Positions 27,031-35,546 of a stretch of 64,000 nt of DNA are shown here, one piece after another. The DNA is taken from the NCBI RefSeq assembly GCF_030409605.1, contig NZ_JAUFQG010000004.1, positions 1,116,001 through 1,180,000 on the forward strand, read 5' to 3'. Within the stretch, counting starts at the first letter, position 1. The number at the start of each line of letters is the position of its first letter. The notes beneath the pieces were generated by a model. It was not told the origin of the DNA, ran no database searches, and saw only the letters and a program-made list of their open reading frames with translations. The stretch is from Simiduia curdlanivorans. GTDB taxonomy: Bacteria > Pseudomonadota > Gammaproteobacteria > Pseudomonadales > Cellvibrionaceae. Both the position numbers and the translations under genes were made by a program.

Positions 27031-27060
27031 GAAAAGCGCTTAATTGATTAAGTGCTTTTC
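27031..27060 (-). terminator. Hairpin overlapping the aspA stop codon
   Basis: A 14-bp stem with one G.T wobble (27031-27044 with 27047-27060), closed by a 2-nt loop that would open further in practice. It spans the aspA stop codon and ends in a U-rich arm on the minus strand. It probably terminates aspA transcripts before the cyanophycinase promoter. Confidence 0.6.
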
Positions 27061-28424
27061 AGTAAGCCCTGCATTTGGACCCTTGATAACAGTTTTCGCT
27101 GTTGCACCAACTCAACAAAAGGAACATTGAGCTGATTAGATTCGTTAATGAGTTCACTGGTTATCTTGTAGCCCAACAGGGGGTTAAATAGCGTGGCGAG
27201 AGCGTGTGAGTGGCGTAAGTTTTTTTCACACTGGTCGGTATTTGCCTCAATCTGCTCGATGCATTTTTCACGCAGCAACTGACAGCCAATGGTGAGCCGA
27301 TCCATCGCTGTAAAAAGACACTCCGCCATCAACGGCTCGAATGCATTTAGCTGTAATTGCGCCTGTTCCGCCGCCATGCATACGGCATGGTCTTTACCGA
27401 TAACATCGAAAGCAATTTGATTGATGGTTTCTGGAATCACGGGATTTACCTTGCCTGGCATGATGGACGAGCCCGGTTGCATTTTTGGCAAGTGAATTTC
27501 GTTAAAACCGCAGTGTGGGCCCGAACTGAGTAAGCGTAAATCGTTGGCAATTTTCGATAGATTAATGGCTAGACGCTTTAGTGTAGAGGAGATATCCACG
27601 AGGTCGCCGGTGTCCCAGCTTGCTTGCAGTAAATCATGGCTGTGTTTAAGGCTTAGACCGGTGATCTGGCTTAAGTTGTTGAGTGCATGGGCACGAAAGT
27701 CAGCGCTGGCATTGATGCCGGTGCCGATTGCGGTACCGCCCAAATTTACATTCAATAAATGCGCGCTCGCGGCTTGAATACGGTGTTTGCACTGCGCCAA
27801 ACTTTGGCCAAAGGCTGCAAATTCTTGGCCCAGCGTCATTGGTACTGCATCTTGCATTTGGGTGCGGCCAACTTTATTAATGTGGCAAAAAGCTTGGCTT
27901 TTGTTGTTGAAGCTTTGTACTAATTCGCTTAGCGCTGAAGTGAGCGTTTGGCTTTGGTAGTACAAGGCTAGGCGCAGTGCCGTAGGGTAAACGTCATTGG
28001 TTGATTGGCTGCAGTTGACATGATCGTTTGGGTGTAAATATTGGTATTCACCTTTGTTATGGCCGAGCAGCTCTAAGCCTCTGTTGGCCACCACTTCATT
28101 CACATTCATATTGGTGGACGTGCCCGCACCGCCTTGCAGCAGGCTAACGGGAAATTGATCGTGCCATTGGCCCTGAATGATTTCCTCACAGGCTTGACTT
28201 ATTGCTCGTGCTAAATGTGGCGCTAGTTCAGCTGTGCGCGCGTTCGCCTGGGCGCAGGCGATTTTAATTTGTGCCATGGCCGTTAAGAGCCGCGGAAATG
28301 CAGACAGTGGCTTGCCCAATTGGGAAAAGTTTTCCAGTGCTCGTTGGGTTTGCACACCGTAGTAAACGTGGCTGTCGATAGGTCGTGAACCAATGGAATC
28401 CATTTCTAGGCGGGTACTGTTCAT
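27048..28424 (-). CDS. aspA: Aspartate ammonia-lyase (aspartase)
   Basis: About 458 aa of the fumarase-C/aspartase superfamily. The signature GSSIMPGKVNP is present, with GTSTNMNVNEV and CSQSTNDVYPT from the other two active-site blocks. The N-terminal MNSTRLEMDSIGSRPID fits aspartase better than class II fumarase. It converts L-aspartate to fumarate plus ammonia. The start is set at ATG 28424; the 65 codons before it in the longest frame have no family similarity and cover a likely regulatory region. Aspartate would be one of the two products of the cyanophycin pathway encoded around it. Confidence 0.85.
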   Translation of the reverse strand: MNSTRLEMDSIGSRPIDSHVYYGVQTQRALENFSQLGKPLSAFPRLLTAMAQIKIACAQANARTAELAPHLARAISQACEEIIQGQWHDQFPVSLLQGGAGTSTNMNVNEVVANRGLELLGHNKGEYQYLHPNDHVNCSQSTNDVYPTALRLALYYQSQTLTSALSELVQSFNNKSQAFCHINKVGRTQMQDAVPMTLGQEFAAFGQSLAQCKHRIQAASAHLLNVNLGGTAIGTGINASADFRAHALNNLSQITGLSLKHSHDLLQASWDTGDLVDISSTLKRLAINLSKIANDLRLLSSGPHCGFNEIHLPKMQPGSSIMPGKVNPVIPETINQIAFDVIGKDHAVCMAAEQAQLQLNAFEPLMAECLFTAMDRLTIGCQLLREKCIEQIEANTDQCEKNLRHSHALATLFNPLLGYKITSELINESNQLNVPFVELVQQRKLLSRVQMQGLLKST

Positions 28425-28929
28425 GTGAGGTGCTCGCAGTAGGCAGATGAGCGCCATTGTGCGCTGGTGCTGCGCCGTGTCATCTAGGCTGGCGCATATT
28501 TGAAGCAGAGTGGGAGTTGGGTGTAAAAGTGCTTTCTGGCAGCTCGCGCAGCGACTTACAGATTTGCGACACACTTGTACAAGCAGGTGCGACATGAAGC
28601 GCCTGGTTTGCATTGTCATGATCGTATAAGTGGCTGATTTTATAAGCTATTTTTACATCCCCATAGGGCTTCTGGCGGCTGCGCGCTGGATTGATCCTAG
28701 GTCAACATTGCCGTAAAACTAATAGCCATTAACAACTCGTGAGCCCACCCATGTGCTTTCAAACTTTATTAACACCGTTTTCGACGGCCTTAACGAGGGT
28801 GGCAGCGCGCTATTGCCTCAGTGAGTGGTTTGACGAGTAACGCTTCCCTGTGTGTCCTTTGTGAGCCCGTTCGCGGGCAATTTTTCCCCTGATTTTCCGA
28901 CAAAACTAATAATGAATAGAGTGTGCATC
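28425..28929. other. Divergent promoter region aspA / TonB receptor
   Basis: About 500 bp that must hold promoters for both directions. It contains the TGCGACA pair and a repeated GTGAGCCC (about 28739 and 28861). I see no RNA gene or further convincing ORF. Confidence 0.5.
28565..28594. promoter_or_regulatory. Paired TGCGACA sites between aspA and TonB receptor
   Basis: TGCGACA occurs at 28565-28571 and again at 28588-28594, 23 bp apart in direct orientation (TGTCGCA on the minus strand). The Pseudomonas ArgR (AraC family) half-site is recalled as TGTCGC followed by AA, in tandem about 21 bp apart. The site lies upstream of both divergent genes, and the cluster encodes an ArgR/GlxA-like regulator. 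Confidence 0.4.
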
Positions 28930-31809
28930 ATGCCAAATAAAACCTTGTTATCTCGTTCCATTCGGGCCGCTTTGGGTCTTACTGCTGTGCTAGCGGCTAA
29001 CGCCGGTGCCCAAACACAGGAGACGCTTGACTCACTGGAAGAAATCTTCGTAACCGGCACTAACATTAAAGGCCTTGATTTAGAAGGCGCGGTTCAGGCG
29101 GTACAAATAAACCGCGACGATATCGTCGCCAGCGGCGCCAACTCGCTGAGCGATCTGTTTGACGAAATCTCTATCACAGGCGGCGGCACAGGTACTTTTA
29201 CCACTGAAGGTTCTGGTCCTCTATCTGGCCAATCCCCGGTCGGTGCTTCCGGTATCTCTCTGCGTGGTTTGGGCACCAGTTCAACCTTGACTTTGGTAAA
29301 TGGTCGCCGCGTTAGTGTTAGCTCGTTTGCTAAAGGCAGTGAGTCTTTTGTTGATACTAATAGTATTCCCTTGGCCGCTATTGAGCGGGTGGAAATTTTG
29401 CCGAGTGGGGCGTCCGCTCTGTACGGTGCCGATGCCGTTGCCGGTGTGGTGAATTTGATTTTACGGGAAGATTTTGACGGCTTTGAAGTGGATGTTAATT
29501 ACGGCGATTCATGGGCGGATAGCGACGATGGCCGTTTTAATATCAACGCGGTGTGGGGCCATAGCACGGACAACACCAACACCTTGGTGGTGGTAGATTA
29601 TTACAAGCGCAATGCCACCTATGAGCGCGATCGCGAAGAGACGGCTGTAACAAAGCGATTAAGCCCAGACGGTATATACCCTTCATTTAATGACGGCTAC
29701 TGGATGGGTCCGCACCCTGTGTTTGGTGGCTTGGGCGATGCGATCGAGTCTGCTTGCGCAACGCCTGCGAGCGGCGAATACGGCAGTTATTGCGGGGTAA
29801 ATCAGAACGACTTTTACAGTGCAGAAGGCGAGTTGGAAGCTCTAGGTGCAACGGCGCAATTCAGCGTCGATTTGTCTAACGGCGTCACCTGGTTTAACGA
29901 GTTGATGGTGCAAGATAACCACTCTAATGGCGTGTCTTCGCCAAAACCATTTAACCTGCCCGTGAGTGCATTTCACCCTGGTTGGGGCCAAGATGCGGAT
30001 CTTACCGCAGGCATTTTAGCCTCTGCCGATGATGGCGGATTCGGCTCCTCCCCTAGCGATACGGTGACAGATCTTATTTTGTCTGCAGGCGATGATGTCA
30101 TGACTGCCTATGGCGCGTTTCCTGATCCGCGTGCGATAGAGGTGGACACCCAATCTTATCGATTCGTGTCGGGCTTGCGCGGCGAGATTAAGGATTGGAG
30201 CTGGGAAACCGCGTTGTCTTATGGTAATAGCCAATCAACCCAAAATGCCACTGAGGGCTTTTATGTACGCGAGCTAGTGACCAATGCGTTGTTAGGGAAC
30301 TTGTGTACGGACGGCAGTTTGGTAGATCAATACGACGTAAATATTATCAACCGAGAATACACCTATACGGGCAATGGCAGCTGTGAAGATGGCGGTAAAT
30401 CCACGCTCTGGTACAACCCCTTCGGCGGCCAGGCCGATCAGCAAGTGGATGCGGATTTTTTCCGCACTAGGGCGACGCGCAAGGGCGAGTCTGAATTGAC
30501 CACGTTCGATGCAAAAATATCGGGCACATTATTTTCATTGCCGGCCGGTGCGGTGAGTGCAGCCTTTGGTGCTGAATACCGCGAGGAGTCGGCGCAGGAC
30601 ACGCCTTCGGCTAACGCCTTGGCGACCGATACAAACGATGATCCGGTGTTGGGCTTCTCGGCTACGGAGGTGCAATACGACAGAGAGTTGTTTGCTGCAT
30701 TTGCAGAGTTCTATGTGCCGATAACTGAAAACTTTGAAGTGCAGTTGGCGGCGCGCTTCGATGATTACAGTGACTTTGGTTCGAGCACTAACCCGAAGGT
30801 TGGCTTGCGCTACCAGCCCATAGACGAGCTAACGTTCCGCGCTAACTGGTCTACCTCTTTCCGGGCGCCAAGCTTGGCACAGGCAGGGCAAGGTACAACA
30901 TTAATCGCTTACACCGCTTACTGTGATGAAAACCCGGAGTTTTCTAACACCGATTATGGCGACGGTGACTTCTGCGGCGGACAGACAAAAACTGGGACGT
31001 TAAATGCCGAGGTGGTGGCAAACGCTGAATTGCAGCCAGAAACCGCAGAAACCTGGTCGGCTGGTGTATTGTTGCGCCCTAATGACAATATTGAAATCAA
31101 TATCGATTACTGGAGTATTGATTACCAAGACCTCGTGAAACTCGATGAAGATGATTACATTTTACAAACCCTAAATGGCACTAGTGCGGGTCAAGTAGTT
31201 GTGTCTGATGATTTTAGTGCTTTAGCGACGGGCACCCCCGGTCTTTTGATTGACCCTTCAGGTGAATTGTTGGACGCACATTTTCAGTTGATTAACGCCG
31301 GCTATCAAAAAACCGACGGTGTTGACCTAGCTTACACCCAATACTTTGATACCGACGCGGGCAGTTTTACGTTGACTTGGGATGCATCTTACTTAAGTAA
31401 CTTCGAAGAACAGATTTCCGATAGCTCTGTAATCGAAAACTGGGCCGGCGAATTCCGTTTCCCACGCTTAAAGTCTACTGCGGCCCTCGCTTGGCGCAAC
31501 GACGGTTGGCGCGCGCGTTTGTCAGCTAACTATGTGCATGGCTACCGCGACGAACTGGCTGACGTGCGCTCAGAAGTTTTGGATAACTATGGCTTAACGA
31601 AAGACGATGAAGTCAATATTCCTTCGGTGATGCTGTGGAATGGGAATCTAGGTTACGTATTTAGCAACGACTCTTACTTACAGCTAAGTGTGAAGAACTT
31701 GCTAGATAAGCGTGCGCCGGATGTGTTTGGTTCTTCGTCAAATGTTGATTACAGCAATCACTCCATCATGGGTCGCTTTGCCACACTGCGTTATAACTAC
31801 GTGTTTTAA
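28930..31809 (+). CDS. TonB-dependent receptor of cyanophycin-dipeptide locus
   Basis: About 959 aa. Signal peptide ending ANAGA, TonB box EEIFVTGTNI, plug domain with GISLRGLGTSSTLTLVNGRR and IERVEILPSGASALYGADA, barrel ending in the aromatic terminus RYNYVF. The plug type is the iron-unrelated 'oligopeptide/sugar' class common in polymer-utilisation loci. It precedes the transporter/iadA/argR operon and is divergent from aspA, so the likely cargo is beta-Asp-Arg peptides or cyanophycin fragments. That substrate is inferred. ATG 28930 has AGAG at an 8-nt spacing; ATG 28912 is an alternative start. Confidence 0.85.
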   Translation: MPNKTLLSRSIRAALGLTAVLAANAGAQTQETLDSLEEIFVTGTNIKGLDLEGAVQAVQINRDDIVASGANSLSDLFDEISITGGGTGTFTTEGSGPLSGQSPVGASGISLRGLGTSSTLTLVNGRRVSVSSFAKGSESFVDTNSIPLAAIERVEILPSGASALYGADAVAGVVNLILREDFDGFEVDVNYGDSWADSDDGRFNINAVWGHSTDNTNTLVVVDYYKRNATYERDREETAVTKRLSPDGIYPSFNDGYWMGPHPVFGGLGDAIESACATPASGEYGSYCGVNQNDFYSAEGELEALGATAQFSVDLSNGVTWFNELMVQDNHSNGVSSPKPFNLPVSAFHPGWGQDADLTAGILASADDGGFGSSPSDTVTDLILSAGDDVMTAYGAFPDPRAIEVDTQSYRFVSGLRGEIKDWSWETALSYGNSQSTQNATEGFYVRELVTNALLGNLCTDGSLVDQYDVNIINREYTYTGNGSCEDGGKSTLWYNPFGGQADQQVDADFFRTRATRKGESELTTFDAKISGTLFSLPAGAVSAAFGAEYREESAQDTPSANALATDTNDDPVLGFSATEVQYDRELFAAFAEFYVPITENFEVQLAARFDDYSDFGSSTNPKVGLRYQPIDELTFRANWSTSFRAPSLAQAGQGTTLIAYTAYCDENPEFSNTDYGDGDFCGGQTKTGTLNAEVVANAELQPETAETWSAGVLLRPNDNIEINIDYWSIDYQDLVKLDEDDYILQTLNGTSAGQVVVSDDFSALATGTPGLLIDPSGELLDAHFQLINAGYQKTDGVDLAYTQYFDTDAGSFTLTWDASYLSNFEEQISDSSVIENWAGEFRFPRLKSTAALAWRNDGWRARLSANYVHGYRDELADVRSEVLDNYGLTKDDEVNIPSVMLWNGNLGYVFSNDSYLQLSVKNLLDKRAPDVFGSSSNVDYSNHSIMGRFATLRYNYVF

Positions 31810-31828
31810 TGGTCGTCTACTATTAATG

Positions 31829-31850
31829 GCACTTAGAAATAGCTGAGTGC
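31829..31850 (+). terminator. Weak hairpin after TonB receptor gene
   Basis: GCACTTAG and CTGAGTGC form an 8-bp stem with one wobble and a 6-nt loop, 20 bp after the receptor stop. It has no clear T tract, so a partial terminator or mRNA 3'-end stabiliser is possible. Confidence 0.35.
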
Positions 31851-31902
31851 TAAGTTAAACAGCTCGATTAATTAGCTTGTTATACAACGAAAGAGGTTGG
31901 CT

Positions 31903-31935
31903 CGCCCTTAGTAGGGTTTTAACCTACTAAGGGCG
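31903..31935 (+). promoter_or_regulatory. 13-bp hairpin enclosing the ribosome binding site of the transporter
   Basis: CGCCCTTAGTAGG (31903-31915) and CCTACTAAGGGCG (31923-31935) pair perfectly around a 7-nt loop. The right arm contains AAGGG (31929-31933), the only Shine-Dalgarno sequence for ATG 31939, 5 nt before it. Folded, the stem would block ribosome access; it may also terminate read-through from the receptor gene. Confidence 0.6.
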
Positions 31936-31938
31936 TTC

Positions 31939-33435
31939 ATGTTTATGCAAAATTCAAAAATGCAGGAAGAGTTGACCCCAAACACCGCCCCGGTAGCCAT
32001 CAGCATGCCTGATACTTGGCTAATTTTGATGGTTATTGCCTTGGTGGCTTGGTGTTTAGGTTGGTTGATCCCCGGTGGTTATTTCACCGACGCACTCATG
32101 ATCGATGGTCGCAGTGTCATTGTGCCCGAATCCTTCGTCCAGTTGCCTGAAGCGCAAGGCTTGCCCTTGTTTGCAGAGGGTGGCGCTATGGGGCTTTTAA
32201 ATACCTTATTTGAAGGTTTGGTTGCCGGTGATAAGTGGGGCTCCGCCATTGGCGTTTTCGCCTTCATCTTAATCACCGGTGGTGCCTTTGGTGTGGTATT
32301 TGCCACCGGTGCCGTTGACGCCGGTATTGGTAAATTGGTTGGCACAGAAACCAAATCCACGGCTTGGCTTTTGCCGACCTTGTTCTTGTTTTTCTCTCTC
32401 GGCGGTGCTGTATTTGGCATGGGTGAAGAGGCAATCCCGTTCACCTTGATGCTAGCGCCGGTGCTAGTGCGATTGGGTTATGACGGCTTGTCGGCGGTTG
32501 TGGTGACTTACCTTGCCACCCAAGTGGGTTTTGCGACCTCGTGGATGAACCCCTTTGGGGTGGCAATTGCGCAGGGTATTGCCGGCGTGCCCTTGCTATC
32601 TGGTGCACAAGTACGCTTGGCAATATGGCTGTTTTTCACAGCGCTGGGCATGCTGTGGATCTGGCGTTATGGCCGGCAATTAACAAGTGGTGTGCCCTCG
32701 CTGAGCGCGCAAACTGACACGCGTTTGGTGGCCTGCGATAACGACAACACTATCGCCACATTTAAGCGCGGCCACGGCCTCATTTTAGCGGTTTTATGTG
32801 CCGGTATTTTTTGGATGATTTGGGGCGTAACTGTGCGCCAATACTATTTGCCAGAAATTGCCAGCCAATTTTTTTGTATGGGTTTAGCCGCTGCCGCTGT
32901 TGGCGTTTGGTTTAAGTTAAATGCGATGACCGCCAACAGCGCTATCGCAGCTTTTCGGCAGGGTGCGGCGCAACTGTTGCCCGCCGCTATGGTGGTGGCC
33001 TTTGCCAAGGGTATTGTGTTATTGCTCGGTGGCGATGATCCGAATCAACCTAGTTTACTCAACACTTTATTGTTTTACGCCGCTGGTGCCTTAGGCGAGC
33101 TGCCGTCGGCGCTGACAGCTTGGGGTATGTATGTTTTTCAGAGTGTATTTAACTTCTTTGTGACATCGGGGTCAGGCCAAGCCGCGTTGACAATGCCGAT
33201 CATGTCGCCATTATCAGACCTATTAGGCGTTACTCGGCAAACTGCTGTGTTGGCGTTTCAGTTGGGCGATGGCCTGACTAATATCTTAATACCTACCAGT
33301 GCGGCGTTAATGGGGTGTTTAGGCGCGGCGCAAATAGAGTGGTTAGTTTGGATTAAATTTATTTGGCGTTTTTTTCTAGTCATCTTTTGCGTCGCAAGCC
33401 TTTGCGTGATTGGCGCCAGTTTGACGGGATTCTAA
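31939..33435 (+). CDS. YfcC-family inner-membrane transporter
   Basis: A 498-aa protein with about 12 membrane segments of the YfcC family (basic amino-acid/C4-dicarboxylate-related carriers). Family marks: GGAVFGMGEEAIPF, GYDGLSAVVVTYL, GFATSWMNPFGVA, and the late GDGLTNILIPTS hairpin motif. It probably moves beta-Asp-Arg, arginine or a related peptide from periplasm to cytoplasm. It is the first gene of a tight six-gene operon, with iadA 12 bp downstream. ATG 31939 follows AAGGG at 5 nt, buried in the hairpin at 31903-31935; in-frame ATGs at 31945 and 31960 lack any such signal. Confidence 0.85.
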   Translation: MFMQNSKMQEELTPNTAPVAISMPDTWLILMVIALVAWCLGWLIPGGYFTDALMIDGRSVIVPESFVQLPEAQGLPLFAEGGAMGLLNTLFEGLVAGDKWGSAIGVFAFILITGGAFGVVFATGAVDAGIGKLVGTETKSTAWLLPTLFLFFSLGGAVFGMGEEAIPFTLMLAPVLVRLGYDGLSAVVVTYLATQVGFATSWMNPFGVAIAQGIAGVPLLSGAQVRLAIWLFFTALGMLWIWRYGRQLTSGVPSLSAQTDTRLVACDNDNTIATFKRGHGLILAVLCAGIFWMIWGVTVRQYYLPEIASQFFCMGLAAAAVGVWFKLNAMTANSAIAAFRQGAAQLLPAAMVVAFAKGIVLLLGGDDPNQPSLLNTLLFYAAGALGELPSALTAWGMYVFQSVFNFFVTSGSGQAALTMPIMSPLSDLLGVTRQTAVLAFQLGDGLTNILIPTSAALMGCLGAAQIEWLVWIKFIWRFFLVIFCVASLCVIGASLTGF

Positions 33436-33446
33436 GGGTTTTGGTT

Positions 33447-34610
33447 ATGTTGTTAATAAAAAATGCGCAGGTATTCGCGCCCCAGGCCTTGGGTAATGTC
33501 GATCTGCTAATTGCTGGCGGAAAAATAGTGGCCATGGAAAAGCAGCTCAATGTCAGTGGGTTCAAGCTTGACGAGTATGACGCTGCAGGTCAGTGGCTGG
33601 TGCCCGGCTTTGTTGATTCCTTGGTGCATATCACTGGCGGTGGCGGCGAGGGTGGCTTTGCCACGCGTACGCCCGAGCTAAACGCCGTTGACGCAATCAA
33701 AGCCGGTGTTACCACAATGGTTGGGGTGTTAGGTACGGACGCTACCTGTCGCAGCCTCGGTGAGCTGTTTGGTAAAACGCAAGCGCTGAATGCGATTGGA
33801 CTGCATTGTTACATGCATAGCGGCAGCTACCAATTGCCGGTACAAACCTTAACGGGTGATTTGCGCAAAGATATTATGTTGATTGAGCCTGTTATCGGCG
33901 TAGGCGAAATTGCTATTGCCGACCATCGCGGTTCGCAACCTTCGTGGCGCGAACTGGCGAGGGTTGCTAGCGACGCTAGAGTCGCAGGCATGCTTTCAGG
34001 AAAGTCCGGCGTGGTAAGTGTCCATGTTGGTGAAGATGAATCGGCGCTTGATGTATTACATGAAGTGGTGGCTAATACGGCGTTACCGATTAGTCAGTTT
34101 TATCCCACGCACATGGGTCGTAGTGACAGTTTAATCGCAAAAGGTGCGGCCTTTGCGCGCCTAGGTGGCTACCTTGATTTCACCACCAGCACCACCGACG
34201 ACATTCTTGCCATGGGTGAGCGCCGCGCCAGTGAGTCAGTGCAGATTGCATTAGAAAAAGGTGTGCCGCTATCGCAAATGACGTTTTCATCAGACGCGCA
34301 AGGCTCGCTGCCGCATTTCAACGCAGCGGGTCAGCTAGATGGACTTGAGGTGGGCGGTATTGGTAGTCTTTGGGAGGAAGTGGCGCGTCTCATTGAGGCT
34401 AAGGTGTTAAGCGTTTCCGACGCTTTAAAACTGATTACCGAAAACCCGGCGCGCATTCTTGGCCTTGCACAGGGCAAAATTTCGCTCAATGGTGGCGCCG
34501 ACTTCGCCATTATAGATTCCGAGCGGTTGGCAGTGTCTGGCCTTGTCAGTCGAGGTAAATGGTTAATGCGCGATAGTAAAATTTTGGCCAAGTCTATGTT
34601 TGATCGCTAA
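33447..34610 (+). CDS. iadA: Isoaspartyl dipeptidase homologue (IadA type) with altered metal ligands
   Basis: A 387-aa amidohydrolase; E. coli IadA is 390 aa. Start 33447 has AAGGG 8 nt upstream. Substrate-side residues of E. coli IadA are kept: GGGGE (Glu68), Tyr128 in SGSYQLP, Arg161 in ADHRG, Arg225 in THMGR and Ser287 in SDAQGS. Metal ligands His61, His193, His222 and Asp283 are kept. The first His of the HxH pair is Leu59 (DSLVH instead of DQHVH), and the carboxylated lysine position is Glu154 (GVGEIAIADHR). It should split beta-Asp-Arg into Asp and Arg, but with a modified, perhaps mononuclear or Glu-bridged, centre. Equivalences come from memory of the E. coli structure. Confidence 0.8.
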   Translation: MLLIKNAQVFAPQALGNVDLLIAGGKIVAMEKQLNVSGFKLDEYDAAGQWLVPGFVDSLVHITGGGGEGGFATRTPELNAVDAIKAGVTTMVGVLGTDATCRSLGELFGKTQALNAIGLHCYMHSGSYQLPVQTLTGDLRKDIMLIEPVIGVGEIAIADHRGSQPSWRELARVASDARVAGMLSGKSGVVSVHVGEDESALDVLHEVVANTALPISQFYPTHMGRSDSLIAKGAAFARLGGYLDFTTSTTDDILAMGERRASESVQIALEKGVPLSQMTFSSDAQGSLPHFNAAGQLDGLEVGGIGSLWEEVARLIEAKVLSVSDALKLITENPARILGLAQGKISLNGGADFAIIDSERLAVSGLVSRGKWLMRDSKILAKSMFDR

Positions 34611-34613
34611 CCG

Positions 34614-35543
34614 ATGACCAGCCAGCACTTGCCCATCAGTGTTCTGTTTTACGAGCTGGCTGACAGCTCGGGGATGGCGCGCGAGGTCATGTTACAGGCT
34701 TTAGAAACAGCGAATCGCGTGTTGGGTAAACAAATATTTTCTATTGCGCAGAGCCGCGACCACAATGCGCTGCGTATGTTTTCGGGCCAGGTTGTTGTGC
34801 TCATCGGTTCAATGCTCTGGCCCAAGCGCGGGCACCAAAATGTCGACCTCAATGAATTAGTTTTACTACAGATTAAGCGCAATGTTCATGTAATGGCGCT
34901 GGGCAATGCAGTGGTACATTTAGCCGCGAGTGGTGCATTGGATGGTAAGCGGGTCTCGGCACATTGGCAGTTACTGGATAGCTTGCGCATTAAATTTCCA
35001 GCGCTTAACCCGAGCGCGGCACTATTTGAGTGGGCGCCACCCTTAACCACCTGTGCCGGTGAGTTGGCTAGTTTGCATTTAGCCTTGCATTGGATTCGTT
35101 TGTTGTGTGGCGCTGGCATCGCAACGCAAGTGGCCGATTGGCTGCAGTGCGATAAAATTCGCCAGGGTAACGAAAGGCAAAAAGTTCCCTTACAGACCCA
35201 TTTAGGCTCTCAAGAGCCGAAGTTGCTAGAGGGCGTACTGCTTATGGAAGCCAATATAGAGGAGCCTCTGGCGACCAGTGAAATTGCCGATTATCTAGGC
35301 ATATCACGACGTCAGCTGGAGCGCTTATTCAAAAAATATTTACAAGAAGTGCCTTCGCGCTACTATTTGAATCTTCGTTTAGATGCTGCAAAAAAACTAT
35401 TGCTAGAGAGCAATCTTTCAATTGTGGAAATTGGTTCTCGCTGTGGCTTCTCTTCGGGCCCACATTTTAGTACCGCTTATCGACAGCGCTTTCAGCAGAC
35501 GCCGCGCGAGGAGCGCAGTCAATTTTTAAACTCGGTGGATTAA
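34614..35543 (+). CDS. AraC/GlxA-family regulator, ArgR-like
   Basis: A 309-aa protein. N-terminal DJ-1/PfpI-like (GATase1-type) domain at about 5-190 (ISVLFYELADSSGMA opening) and a C-terminal AraC double HTH at about 210-305 (ATSEIADYLGISRRQLERLF and SIVEIGSRCGFSSGPHFSTAYR). This is the architecture of Pseudomonas ArgR, which activates arginine uptake (aot) and catabolism (aru), and of CdhR-type regulators. Its start is 3 bp after the iadA stop. It likely activates this operon and the divergent receptor/aspA region in response to arginine or beta-Asp-Arg. Confidence 0.88.
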   Translation: MTSQHLPISVLFYELADSSGMAREVMLQALETANRVLGKQIFSIAQSRDHNALRMFSGQVVVLIGSMLWPKRGHQNVDLNELVLLQIKRNVHVMALGNAVVHLAASGALDGKRVSAHWQLLDSLRIKFPALNPSAALFEWAPPLTTCAGELASLHLALHWIRLLCGAGIATQVADWLQCDKIRQGNERQKVPLQTHLGSQEPKLLEGVLLMEANIEEPLATSEIADYLGISRRQLERLFKKYLQEVPSRYYLNLRLDAAKKLLLESNLSIVEIGSRCGFSSGPHFSTAYRQRFQQTPREERSQFLNSVD

Positions 35544-35546
35544 ATA

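Noticed and set aside
28425..28619. N-terminal extension of aspA
   Set aside because: The 65 extra codons lack family similarity and contain the TGCGACA pair; ATG 28424 fits the aspartase N-terminus.
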